DNA from: Clostridium sp. BJN0013
GTDB taxonomy: Bacteria > Bacillota > Clostridia > Clostridiales > Clostridiaceae
Assembly: GCF_040939125.1 (NCBI RefSeq)
Contig: NZ_CP162495.1
Span: 434,001-498,000, forward strand
Reading direction: 5' to 3'
DNA: 64,000 nucleotides
The notes below the pieces were generated by a model. That model did not search any database. It was given only the letters and a program-made list of their open reading frames with translations, and was not told the origin of the DNA. This document shows, one piece after another, positions 35,985-47,435 of the stretch. A program made the position numbers and the translations under genes. How positions within the stretch are numbered: the first letter of the stretch is position 1; each line of letters opens with the position of its first letter.

Positions 35985-36648
35985 GGATAACGAAAGTTTA
36001 CAAAAATATATTCGGGAATACCTGAACGCTTACGGTTTTGAAGTACATGTACTAAATGACTACGATATGCTTTATAAAACAATTAGCGCAGTATCACCGA
36101 AGCTCATTCTCTTAGATATTACATTACCTAAGTTTGATGGATTCTACTACCTAAAACTGATTAGGAAACAATATTCAATCCCTGTCATAATTATTTCCGC
36201 TCGAAGTGAGGACAGCGACCAAATACGCGGAATTGAAAACGGTGCAGAAGACTATATCACAAAACCTTTTTCCATTGGCGTATTGCTTGCTAAAATAAAC
36301 GCTATGTTGCGTAGAGAGTCAGAGCACCAAAAAGGTGGTATTTCTATCGGCACGCTCTGCTTGAATGAAGATACTATGCGTATATCGTACAAGGATGCAG
36401 GGACGGAGCTTTCAAAAAATGAATATCGTGTTCTTCGACTTTTGATGAAAAATGCAGGGCAAATTGTCAGCCGTGAGCAGCTTTTGGAAGAACTTTGGGA
36501 CGATGTGAGTTTTGTTGACGACAATACCTTAACCGTAAATATTACTCGCGTGAAAAAGAAGCTCATGGAACTTGGTCTGGAAAATTGTATCAGCACGAAA
36601 AGAGGTGTTGGCTATGTATTTGATCCGGCTTCTGCGCAAAACAATTGA
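35962..36648 (+). CDS. OmpR-family response regulator, module B
   Basis: A 228-residue regulator, the same length as the module A regulator. Acidic pocket IEDN at residues 7-10, Asp52 in LLDITLPKFDG, Lys101 in EDYITKPF, and a C-terminal winged helix ending STKRGVGYVF. The ATG at 35962 gives the standard N-terminus MSTILLIEDN; the open frame extends upstream into the HTH gene but without family resemblance. It overlaps the kinase gene downstream. By analogy with BceR it should activate the transporter operon at 40785, which has a good -10 but no -35. Confidence 0.9.
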   Translation: MSTILLIEDNESLQKYIREYLNAYGFEVHVLNDYDMLYKTISAVSPKLILLDITLPKFDGFYYLKLIRKQYSIPVIIISARSEDSDQIRGIENGAEDYITKPFSIGVLLAKINAMLRRESEHQKGGISIGTLCLNEDTMRISYKDAGTELSKNEYRVLRLLMKNAGQIVSREQLLEELWDDVSFVDDNTLTVNITRVKKKLMELGLENCISTKRGVGYVFDPASAQNN

Positions 36649-37615
36649 TAGCGAAAGGAAAGCTATTGTTTTCTATCTCGTCAACACCGCTATGATGCTT
36701 TTGATTTTTAATCTAACTTTCACTCAGATCATTATAGCCTATCCCACTTTGATTAGCCTGACCATTTTAATTGTTTATTTGATTGTTAAAGCTGTGAGTA
36801 TGCACGGCTTTTTAAACAGCTTAGACAGAGCAAAGCACAGCAAGGGCTACAAATCCAATCCCGAAACTTGCAAAGAGACCTACGTTTTTGAGATTATAGA
36901 GGAAATACATAAGAATTACAATGAAAAAATCACCACCATGAATGATAAGTTGGCAGGGCGCAATTCGATGTTTTCCAGTTTTATCCATAACATGAAATCC
37001 TCTTTGGCCGTTATTGAACTTGCTTGTGCCAATCCATCCTCAGATGCACTTGGCGATATTTCACTGGAAAATGAAAAGCTGAAAAGAAATTTGGAGCAAG
37101 CTCTGAACATTCTGCGGCTTGATGAGTTTTCAAATGATTATGTGCCGGAGCGTGTTGATCTTCACGGATTAGTTAATATGGTTATCAATGAAAAGAAACG
37201 TGACTTTATATATGCAGGCGTGTTTCCGAAACTTTATGGTGAAGTTACCTATGTCTATACTGATAAAAAGTGGTGTGCTTATATCTTAGAACAAGTCATT
37301 TCAAATGCAATTAAATACAGTCCTTCAGGTAAAAATATTTATATGGAAATAAACCCAGGTGAAAAACACACTGTACTTACAATACGTGATGAAGGCATAG
37401 GTATCGAAGCTGAAGATGTTCCAAGAGTTTTCGATTTGTTCTTCACGGGCAAAAACGGGCGAAACCATAAAGCCGCCACAGGAATAGGTCTTTTTATGGT
37501 TAAACACATTGCAAAGCAACTTGGTATTGAGGTAACTCTGACATCCGCCGTAGGTGAAGGAACAAGTGTTAGTCCTAACCTACGGACAGCTAATAACCAT
37601 ATAAATGGGAATTAA
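36614..37615 (+). CDS. BceS-like histidine kinase, module B, C-terminus replaced by IS sequence
   Basis: Kinase with two close membrane helices (about residues 17-35 and 40-60) and no sensor domain, as in intramembrane-sensing BceS-type kinases. His125 lies in FIHNMKSSLAVIE; EQVISNAIKYSP, DEGIGIEAED, FDLFFTGKNG and GIGLFMVKHIA follow. The IS4 insertion at 37575 cuts the gene at EGTSVS; the frame continues with foreign PNLRTANNHINGN and stops. Without the insertion (after 40681) it would read EGTSVSLSFLSKLQ and end GYCKLDRF. Only the last 16 residues are altered and every catalytic box is intact, so activity may survive. The start is ATG 36614. Confidence 0.85.
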   Translation: MYLIRLLRKTIDSERKAIVFYLVNTAMMLLIFNLTFTQIIIAYPTLISLTILIVYLIVKAVSMHGFLNSLDRAKHSKGYKSNPETCKETYVFEIIEEIHKNYNEKITTMNDKLAGRNSMFSSFIHNMKSSLAVIELACANPSSDALGDISLENEKLKRNLEQALNILRLDEFSNDYVPERVDLHGLVNMVINEKKRDFIYAGVFPKLYGEVTYVYTDKKWCAYILEQVISNAIKYSPSGKNIYMEINPGEKHTVLTIRDEGIGIEAEDVPRVFDLFFTGKNGRNHKAATGIGLFMVKHIAKQLGIEVTLTSAVGEGTSVSPNLRTANNHINGN

Positions 37616-37800
37616 AATTTGTATAGAAATATTCTGAAAATAATAAAAAGCACCAATTCATAGTATAAAATTGATTTGCAGCACAATTTTACTAGAAAAG
37701 GTGGCTTAACTTGAAAGAAATTCAGGTGTTTTTGAACATGACAAAAAGACCTATTAAAATGAGGTCAAAAAAAGAGACTTATATTATTTATAATTAAAAA

Positions 37801-39072
37801 TCAACTTATTTTCGGTGATATCTCTTGACTTACTTTTGTTACTTCAAAGCCTTGAGCTTGAAGAAATAAAATAATTCTATCTATATCAGGTTGAAAATGT
37901 CGAGAAGTGTTTTCTCTTTTTAGATATTTTTCATAAATAGAATTATCAAAGGCTTCATTTTTTAAAAGCATATTATAAATACAGGTTAAAAGCATTCTTG
38001 CTATAGCAATAATTGCTCTTTTGTGCCCACGTCTTTTCTTTATACTTTCATAACGATATTTAAAGTATGGGCAGGACTTGTTTTTTATTGCTGCATTAGC
38101 ACACTGAATAAGTATTGGCTTTAAATAAGCTCCGGCACGGCTTATACGAACACTTTTCTTTTTGCCAGCACTTTCATTATTTTGTGGTGTAAGACCTGCC
38201 CAAGAACACAGATGTTTAGCATCTGGAAAGACTGACATATCCACTCCAATTTCAGAAATTATAGTTGTAGCAGATTGTGTAGTTATCCCAGGGGCAGAAG
38301 CAATAAGCTCAATTTGTGACTTAAATTCACTTGAAATTAATGAAATGGCAGTATCAAGTTGAGAAATACAATTGTTAATATAATCATAATGATTCAAGCA
38401 TACAGACATCTTTGCTGTTTGATTTTTAGAGATGCTTCCTTGCATAGCAATCTTAATTTCGTCAGCCTTAGATAACATACTCTTGTGTAGAAATTGAGTA
38501 TAGTCTATATCTAATTTATCAGGATGCTCCATGGCATATTTAATTATAGCTGATGATGATTTACCAAAGGTATCTGATACTACGCTTGAAATCATGATAT
38601 TTGAAACTGTTAATGAATTTTGGAATCTGTTTTTCTCACTTGAACGGAAATTTGTAAGTTTAAAGCGATAGCGCATAAGGTCTCGTAGTTCTCTTATGGC
38701 CTTTGGAGGAATAAAACTTCCTTTAACTAATCCATGCTTATGTAAGTCTGCAAGCCATAGAGAATCTTTTTTATCAGTTTTTTTGCCGGGAATGTTTTTA
38801 ACGTACTTTGGGTTAGCCAGAGTAATATTACAGGAATCTTCAAGTATGTTATAGATAGGTATCCAGTACTTTCCGGTGCTTTCCATACAAACTTCTTTAC
38901 AGTTATGCTCAGATAACCACTCTTTTAAATGGAAAAGATTCTTTGAGTAAGTACTGAATTGTTTGGTTGCATAGGTAGTGATGTTATTCTCATTGGTTGA
39001 TGTTACAGTTGCAACTACAAATTTTTTGTGAACATCAATACCGCAACAAATAGAATAAACGATTTTTAACAT
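37801..39072 (-). CDS. IS110-family DEDD transposase/recombinase
   Basis: A 423-residue enzyme. The N-terminal RuvC-like DEDD domain has CCGIDVHKKFVVATV (first Asp), CMESTGKYW (Glu), and KKTDKKDSLWLADL (two Asp). The C-terminal domain has the IS110/Tnp20 pattern ASAPGITTQSATTIISEIG, SWAGLTPQNNESAGKK and SRAGAYLKPIL, which includes the conserved Ser used in recombination. No frameshift is visible. IS110 enzymes use a bridge RNA encoded in the element's non-coding end; the candidate is annotated separately. Confidence 0.93.
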   Translation of the reverse strand: MLKIVYSICCGIDVHKKFVVATVTSTNENNITTYATKQFSTYSKNLFHLKEWLSEHNCKEVCMESTGKYWIPIYNILEDSCNITLANPKYVKNIPGKKTDKKDSLWLADLHKHGLVKGSFIPPKAIRELRDLMRYRFKLTNFRSSEKNRFQNSLTVSNIMISSVVSDTFGKSSSAIIKYAMEHPDKLDIDYTQFLHKSMLSKADEIKIAMQGSISKNQTAKMSVCLNHYDYINNCISQLDTAISLISSEFKSQIELIASAPGITTQSATTIISEIGVDMSVFPDAKHLCSWAGLTPQNNESAGKKKSVRISRAGAYLKPILIQCANAAIKNKSCPYFKYRYESIKKRRGHKRAIIAIARMLLTCIYNMLLKNEAFDNSIYEKYLKRENTSRHFQPDIDRIILFLQAQGFEVTKVSQEISPKIS

Positions 39073-39367
39073 TTATATCACCTACAAATAAAAAAATAAA
39101 GTACACAGGTGTTGACTGAATACTCATACTTTTAAACGGTCTTTGTTTAAACAAAGATTAACTTACGTGCCCTAGGGCACACTTATTTGTACTTAAAAGA
39201 GTAATCGGCACATGTTATTATACGGATTACAGTGAAGTGCAATCACACTCACCCCGCCGTGCTCTGTAGTACACCTGTATACTTGTCTATATTATTCACA
39301 GTAATTGGTAATTTTAATCACTCTTTCATTAATTTTTGTGCCTTGAGCACAGCGAAAGGAATGAATG
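39073..39367 (-). ncRNA. Candidate IS110 bridge RNA region
   Basis: About 295 bases upstream of the transposase, the position of the bridge RNA in IS110-group elements. Read on the minus strand, GTAATC and GATTAC (39225-39230 and 39201-39206) form a stem. Its loop contains ATAATAA (with 10 bases, 39212-39221, matching the left junction), the same sequence as the target flank plus core. Further on, GTGCCCTAGGGCAC (39167-39180) and CTTTGTTTAAACAAAG (39141-39156) are perfect palindromes. Between them AAGTTAA (39158-39164) equals the donor flank plus core. Target-like before donor-like is the order found in IS621 bridge RNA. The right-hand guides were not found. Confidence 0.5.
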
Positions 39368-39372
39368 TTATT

Positions 39373-40494
39373 ATGATCAATGATCAAGAATATATTACTA
39401 CAGAATTAAAAAAAATACTAGAAAAAATGATAATTTTATCATCATACCGTTTAAATAACTTAATAGCTATAGTTGTAGGAATAATAGTTTCACAGTCAGT
39501 TATATTATCCAAAATATCTCAAGAGCTGAAGGATTCCTATTCTTCAGGTACAGAAGAAAGTAAAATTAAAAGATTGAGAAGATTTTTAACTAACAAGGCT
39601 ATTAATTGTGAGAAAATATATGAATTCTTCGCATATAGGTTACTACAAAAGTATAAAAGTCATTCAAAGAAAATATATATAATTTTTGATCACACAACTA
39701 TTATAGATAAATTTGTTATATTACAGTTTTCTTTAAAAGTGGGAAGAAGGGCAGTTCCCCTGTGGTATAAGATGTTCTTATATAAAGATGAGGGAAGTAA
39801 AGATTTCAAGTATATTAAACAAGGACTTAATTTTATACATAAAATAGTAGTTCCCTATAATTTTGATGTTACAATTTTAGCAGACAGGGGATTTAAAAGT
39901 GTCGATTTGTTTAAGTTTATAGATAAGACTTTAAAATTCAAGTATTGTATCAGGTGTACAAAAAATTTAAAAATATCAATATGCGGTAAACCAAATATAA
40001 AAAAGCTGGGAAATATAATACCTTTAAAGGGAAAGACAAGACACTTTTACAATGTAAAATTAACATCTAAAAAATATATATGCAATCTGGCAGTCTGCAG
40101 GGCAGAAAGTTCTGATGATACCTGGTTCATAGCAAATAATTTAGAACAGACCTTTTCAATTAGAGAATATAAAAAAAGATTTGATATAGAAGAAATGTTT
40201 AAAGATTTTAAATCTGGTGGGTTCAATTTAGAAGGTACCTGGACACATAATATCCAGTATGCAAGAACCTTATATTTATGCATTTGTATAGCTTACTGCT
40301 GGATGATAACCCTTGGAACATCTTGTACAAAAGATAAGAAAAATAAACTTATTGGGGCTACAAAAACATTGAGAGACAAACAGGTAAGAATCTACAGCTT
40401 ATTTAGGGCTGGAGTTAAATGGTTCAAAAGATGTTATTATTCTTTAAGAAATACCTATTATTTAAAAATTGCTTTTACATTATATGAATATTAG
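39373..40494 (+). CDS. IS4-family DDE transposase, copy 2
   Basis: Encodes the same 373 residues as copy 1 (start ATG 39373). A longer frame from 39232 adds 47 codons that are IS110 sequence read through by chance; it is not part of the family protein. The YREK signature and catalytic Asp motifs are as in copy 1. Confidence 0.92.
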   Translation: MINDQEYITTELKKILEKMIILSSYRLNNLIAIVVGIIVSQSVILSKISQELKDSYSSGTEESKIKRLRRFLTNKAINCEKIYEFFAYRLLQKYKSHSKKIYIIFDHTTIIDKFVILQFSLKVGRRAVPLWYKMFLYKDEGSKDFKYIKQGLNFIHKIVVPYNFDVTILADRGFKSVDLFKFIDKTLKFKYCIRCTKNLKISICGKPNIKKLGNIIPLKGKTRHFYNVKLTSKKYICNLAVCRAESSDDTWFIANNLEQTFSIREYKKRFDIEEMFKDFKSGGFNLEGTWTHNIQYARTLYLCICIAYCWMITLGTSCTKDKKNKLIGATKTLRDKQVRIYSLFRAGVKWFKRCYYSLRNTYYLKIAFTLYEY

Positions 40495-40753
40495 TTCCTT
40501 TTATTTACATTGACATAAAACACTGTTATAAGTATAAATTTATACTTACATTTTAATCAATTTATTCAATAATAATCAATTAGGAATATGATTAAATCCT
40601 TGAGTATAAACATCAACATCAATCATTATACTTTAATGGAATTTTATATAAATTTACTGTCCGTAGGTCAGAGTGTTAGTCTATCTTTTCTTTCAAAATT
40701 GCAAGGTTATTGTAAGCTAGATCGATTTTAACTATGCGCCTTTTTCACTATAC

Positions 40754-40759
40754 TATAAT
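40754..40759 (+). promoter_or_regulatory. -10 element of the module B transporter promoter
   Basis: TATAAT with no recognisable -35 hexamer 17 bases upstream, as expected for a promoter needing a response regulator. The promoter lies between the kinase stop and the ATPase gene and escaped the IS insertion by about 75 bases. Confidence 0.55.
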
Positions 40760-40784
40760 TACACTAATACAAGGAGATGAATTT

Positions 40785-41546
40785 ATGGATGACATTATCA
40801 AGGTGGAAAACTTAACAAAAGTATATCACTCATTTAAGGGCGCAAAGGAGGTCCGGGCTTTACAAGACGTGAATCTCACCGTTTCTAAGGGTGAGTTTAT
40901 CGGGATTATGGGACCAAGTGGCAGTGGAAAAACCACGCTTCTCAATATATTGTCTGGTATTGATACTGCAACATCAGGCAAAGTAATCATAGACGGCAAG
41001 CCCATTGATAGGCTTAAAAAAGATGAGTTGGCGCTGTTTCGCCGGCAAAGAATCGGATATATCTTTCAGGACTTCAATCTTCTTGAAAGCCTGACACTGA
41101 AAGAAAATATCGCTTTACCGCTGATTCTGGATAAAGTACCGCCGCAAAAAATTGAAGACCGCGTGAATGAACTGATGAACTTCTTCGGCATAAGCGACCT
41201 TGCCGAGAAATATCAATACCATGCTTCCGGCGGTCAGAAACAGCGCGTGGCGGCTGCGAGGGCACTTTCCACCAACCCGGCGGTATGCTTTGCCGATGAA
41301 CCGACAGGTAATCTTGACTCAAAGTCGTCGGCCAATATTATGGAAATGATGACACAGATGAATCAAGAAAAAAACTGTACCATATTGATGGTTACTCACG
41401 ATGCCTTTGCCGCATCCTACTGCCAGAAGATTATCTTTATCAAAGACGGTAAAATCAACATTCAAATACAGAGTTCGGGCGACAGAAAGGTCTTCTTTGA
41501 CAAGATATTGGAGACCTTAAGCATAGTGGGAGGCGATAAGGAATGA
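40785..41546 (+). CDS. BceA-like ABC transporter ATPase, module B
   Basis: A 253-residue ATPase: Walker A GPSGSGKTT, signature ASGGQKQRVAAARAL, Walker [14 protein letters not shown]-loop MVTHDAF. It would energise the permease encoded next. BceAB-type pumps free the lipid II cycle from antibiotics such as bacitracin or lantibiotics. The start is ATG 40785 after AAGGAGATGA; the frame extends upstream to 40734 without a ribosome binding site. It overlaps the permease gene by 4 bases. Confidence 0.93.
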   Translation: MDDIIKVENLTKVYHSFKGAKEVRALQDVNLTVSKGEFIGIMGPSGSGKTTLLNILSGIDTATSGKVIIDGKPIDRLKKDELALFRRQRIGYIFQDFNLLESLTLKENIALPLILDKVPPQKIEDRVNELMNFFGISDLAEKYQYHASGGQKQRVAAARALSTNPAVCFADEPTGNLDSKSSANIMEMMTQMNQEKNCTILMVTHDAFAASYCQKIIFIKDGKINIQIQSSGDRKVFFDKILETLSIVGGDKE

Positions 41547-43639
41547 CATTTTGGCATATTGTGGGCAAAAACCTAAAATATAATTTAAGGCGTTTTCTTT
41601 CCTATCTTTTTGTAAACAGCTTTGTCGTTGCAGTTTTATTTTTGTACGGCAGCCTGATGTTTAATGAAATTTTAGCCCAGAACGGTTCTTTTCGGTCAGC
41701 GTCTCCTTATATTAACGCGGCAGCATATGCCATCCTTTTATTTTCCATCGTTTTTGTAGCATATACAGGTATATATTTTGTAAAATCGAGAAGCCGTGAA
41801 TTTGCACTATATCTCACTTTAGGCATGACGGACAGAGACTTAATACGAATGATTTATATAGAGAGCCTTGTCATTGTTGCCGGATCTATGGTTCTCGGTA
41901 TGCTTTCCGGACTTTTGCTGTCAAAATTGTTTTATATGATACTTGGCAGAATATTAAGCTTCACCGGGTTCAGCTATAACGATATTTACTATATAGACTA
42001 CAGAACCTTTTTGCTGAGCTTTGGTGTTTTTATCCTTGTCTTCCTTTTTAACATGCTTTTTACCAACATCTTTATCCGCAGACTCTCTATTGTACAGATG
42101 ATGAAGTCCTCCAGCACCAAAGGCGTTTTCAAGTCACGTCCAGTTGTTGGTGCAGTTGCTACCGTTATATGCATTTTTTCAACGTTCTTTTTTCACGAGT
42201 TTTTAGCCAGAAGTGAATGGGCCAGGGATATTACAAGCAATCATCCCGTACTGATCCCATTGTTTACCTTCTTTGTTGTCATCGTATCGTTGTATTTTTT
42301 AATAGCTTTTGGTATTGATATTGTGAGATATTTTAGTAAGCGATTTCCTGCATTTTATAACAGAAACATTTTGACTTTTGGAAGTCTCAGTCACCGATTT
42401 TTTTCCTATAAAGTAACATTGTATATCGTTTCGCTATTAATTTTTGTGGCCATCTATTTTATGGGTATGGGCATATCAATCTATACCTATAATGATAAGA
42501 CCATTAAGGAATTTGTTCCCTACGATTTTATGATTGAAACAAGCGGCAATATAAATAATATAAGCTCAGATGAGATTAAGGAACTTGTGGGAAGTGCAGG
42601 CGACGTTTTAGACACTTTTTCCGCTTTGAAATCTGCAAGCTGCCAAAATTACAGGAATACCAAGGAAGGGTTTGTCAATTATTATTTAGAAAACTATAAG
42701 GATAGTATGGTCATCAGCGAAAGCGAGTTTAACAGGCATATGGGGTTACATCTTGATGTTAAACCTGACGAATTACTGCTTGTCTATAATTCCAGTGCAA
42801 AAGCACAAGAATTCATTGACTTTGATACGGTTATCACAATTGAGCCTTGGCGAGAAGGTGTAACCCATGCAGAAGCATTTGGGGCAAATTCTACGGATAT
42901 GGATACTTTTGTCCGCAAATTGGGAAATACAAAGCATTTAGTATATAGCAGAGAAAAAACAAGAAGTATGTATGCTCCTTTCATTGATTCCTATGGAAAT
43001 ATTGAGTATGCAGGTGTTTTGGCAGATGTAGTTGACGACAAGGTGTATGCAGAGCTGAAAGCCAAGACAGAAACCGCCTATTTGTTTAGTCTGAAATCAG
43101 GTGATGGCAAAAAGGTTTTTAATGCCATACTTGACGGGCTGCGCAAGATAAATGGTGCTGATGAAAGCTTATGGGAAAGCTCCAGCTTAGTATTTGGTGT
43201 AAAAGACGATATAACCAATTTGCGACCAATTTACAAGCAAGAACGCTTTGATATGGCGTTTGGTATTGGTGGGTTTACGTTCTTTGCGTTTAGCTTCATA
43301 GGATTTTTATTCTTACTGTCATCAGGTATTGTATTGTATTATAAAATTGTTACTGATATTGATGAAGAAAAAGAACAGATTGTGATACTAAAAAGAATAG
43401 GAGTAAACGACAAAGAGTGTAGAAGATACCTGACAACACACTTGGCAATCCTTTTCTTTACCCCTCTTATCATAGGCGTCATTTTAGGAACGGTATACAT
43501 GCATGCAGAACTTGTGTTTAGCCCTTATGTGGGCTATATGATGGGCTTCATATGGATAATAATAGGGGTAATCGCGGCTTTGGACGCACTTCTTTATCTG
43601 TCGCTTAGGAAAAAATTTTTTAGAGGCGTTGAAGTTTGA
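41543..43639 (+). CDS. BceB-like FtsX-type ABC permease, module B
   Basis: A 698-residue membrane protein with about ten predicted helices: paired helices near 15-35 and 52-75, an FtsX core around 100-175 (with SREFALYLTLGMTDRDL), further helices at about 200-300, then a large extracytoplasmic domain of about 200 residues between helices 7 and 8, and three helices at the C-terminus (VILKRIGVNDKEC near the last FtsX core). This is the BceB topology. With the ATPase, kinase and regulator it completes a Bce-type antimicrobial resistance module. Confidence 0.9.
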   Translation: MTFWHIVGKNLKYNLRRFLSYLFVNSFVVAVLFLYGSLMFNEILAQNGSFRSASPYINAAAYAILLFSIVFVAYTGIYFVKSRSREFALYLTLGMTDRDLIRMIYIESLVIVAGSMVLGMLSGLLLSKLFYMILGRILSFTGFSYNDIYYIDYRTFLLSFGVFILVFLFNMLFTNIFIRRLSIVQMMKSSSTKGVFKSRPVVGAVATVICIFSTFFFHEFLARSEWARDITSNHPVLIPLFTFFVVIVSLYFLIAFGIDIVRYFSKRFPAFYNRNILTFGSLSHRFFSYKVTLYIVSLLIFVAIYFMGMGISIYTYNDKTIKEFVPYDFMIETSGNINNISSDEIKELVGSAGDVLDTFSALKSASCQNYRNTKEGFVNYYLENYKDSMVISESEFNRHMGLHLDVKPDELLLVYNSSAKAQEFIDFDTVITIEPWREGVTHAEAFGANSTDMDTFVRKLGNTKHLVYSREKTRSMYAPFIDSYGNIEYAGVLADVVDDKVYAELKAKTETAYLFSLKSGDGKKVFNAILDGLRKINGADESLWESSSLVFGVKDDITNLRPIYKQERFDMAFGIGGFTFFAFSFIGFLFLLSSGIVLYYKIVTDIDEEKEQIVILKRIGVNDKECRRYLTTHLAILFFTPLIIGVILGTVYMHAELVFSPYVGYMMGFIWIIIGVIAALDALLYLSLRKKFFRGVEV

Positions 43640-43710
43640 TAAAAAATTTCTCTTTATAATAAAGTATTTCCTTAATAAAAATCTCAACAATTTTGAAGCA
43701 GCACAAAAGA

Positions 43711-43785
43711 ATGGTTAAAACATATATTTACAAGAATGGTAAAATTTACATCAGAAGTATTGAAGCTACTAACGGTGATTAACCT
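43711..43785 (+). other. Short unrecognised ORF (24 codons)
   Basis: MVKTYIYKNGKIYIRSIEAT and a few more codons, then TAA. It resembles the basic beta-strand tail of a recombinase or a phage protein but is too short to assign. No ribosome binding site. Probably a remnant. Confidence 0.2.
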
Positions 43786-43795
43786 TCTTCTCGAT

Positions 43796-43918
43796 TTTAA
43801 GGGGGTCTAACTTTTACGCAGAACCAAGGATATTTGTGTTAAGGTATAGGTTTTGCGTATTTGTTTATGTTGATAAAGGAAAATGACCCCCTTACCTTTA
43901 AAGGATCAATTACTCCCC
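43796..43918. repeat. Nested inverted repeat upstream of rph, related to the one at 32482
   Basis: Outer arms GGGGGTC (about 43800) and GACCCCC (about 43887), inner arms TACGCAGAACC and GGTTTTGCGTA (one G-T pair). The strings GGGGG-x-C...TTTACGC and TTTGCGTA...CCCCCTTAC also occur at 32482-32549, in swapped order. No reading frame is seen in the rest of the 270 bases before rph. Confidence 0.55.
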
Positions 43919-44033
43919 CTCAATTTTATTATATCATATGAAATTTTTAAATAACAGGCTTATAATTTGCGCTTATTGTGTGTATTATAGGAACAGATAT
44001 AACTTCATAGAGAATTGCTTCACCTATATCTAG

Positions 44034-46670
<2,637 letters not shown>

Positions 46671-46748
46671 TGGGGAAGATGTTGCCTTCCTCATTGCATT
46701 GAAATTTAAAATAGTATTATTATGAGGAACTTACAAGGGGATGATATC

Positions 46749-47137
46749 ATGAGAGTTTTAATTGCACCCATGTCAGCAATGGCAGAAACAAGAGATTCAT
46801 TTTCAAGAGCAGCTGATCTATGCCATATTAATATTGATAAAAGATTTGATTTTAGTAAACTTATGCCAGAAGCTATAGCCTACATAAATCATGGAGGCCA
46901 AAATAGCATTATGACGGGTCTGATGTATGGGTTCCTCAAATTATATGCCCGAGCAATGGATTCGAAAGGAGATATAATGCAGACTCAATAGTTAATTTAA
47001 GAGCAGGAGTTTCATTAGAGGTAAATGATTTTAATAGAACATCTATTTATATAAATAATTCTAAAAAAGCAGGAGAACACCTACTAAGTCTTGGAGGGGT
47101 AACCAAGGTAGTGCGAGTTATGGAAAATTTGTTATAA
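46749..47137 (+). pseudogene. GT1 (macrolide/UDP-glycosyltransferase-like) gene, internally deleted and frameshifted
   Basis: ATG 46749, after AAGGGGATG, starts a typical GT1 N-terminus MRVLIAPMSAMAETRDSFSR. After about 40 residues the frame jumps to the C-terminal signature EAIAYINHGGQNSIMTGLMYG, so roughly 250 central residues are deleted. A frameshift near 46950 then moves the rest (YNADSIVNLRAGVSLEVNDF ... AGEHLLSLGGVTKVVRVMEN) to another frame ending at 47137. It cannot make an active enzyme. Confidence 0.7.
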
Positions 47138-47435
47138 CAAACGGTATCCTTATTTTATGTATTAATTGAAACTATATAATGGATATTTATTCCAGAATGT
47201 GGTTTGTTTTTATATATAGAGACTGTAAATTTTAATTCCTTTTTTTATTGTGCATTTTATATTCTTATAGACTGGGGTGATAAGCAGGTCTGTGACCACC
47301 AAGGGTACATAAAGTACACAAAATGATGGAATATTTTGCTGATAATGTGAAGAAAAATTAAATGATTAGGGCAGATAATTTATCTATATTATAGGGTATA
47401 ATTATGATAAATAATGATTAAGGGTGTGAGGTTAA
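47138..47435. other. Intergenic stretch without recognisable features
   Basis: About 300 AT-rich bases between the GT1 pseudogene and the flavodoxin/ferredoxin gene. I saw no reading frame, terminator or clear promoter. Confidence 0.4.

Larger units (their letters stand above)
37709..39370 (-). mobile_element. IS110-family insertion sequence nested in the IS4 element (1662 bp)
   Basis: Comparison with IS4 copy 1 defines the insertion exactly except for a shared TTA at both junctions (37706-37708 or 39368-39370). There are no terminal inverted repeats, as expected for IS110. It has one transposase gene on the minus strand and about 300 bases of non-coding DNA upstream of it. Confidence 0.85.
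37575..40671 (+). mobile_element. IS4-family element copy 2, carrying a nested IS110-type insertion
   Basis: Same terminal repeats as copy 1 (CTAACCTACGGACAG at 37575; CTGTCCGTAGGTCAG ending at 40671). Flanked by a perfect 10-bp duplication AGTGTTAGTC (37565-37574 and 40672-40681). Its non-coding left 134 bp (37575-37708) differ from copy 1 by a single base; a 1662-bp insertion then separates them from the transposase gene. The insertion removed the transposase's own upstream region, so its expression now depends on sequence inside the nested element. Confidence 0.93.

Noticed and set aside
39232-39372. N-terminal extension of 47 codons on the second IS4 transposase
   Set aside because: It is IS110 non-coding sequence that happens to be open; copy 1 shows the true start.
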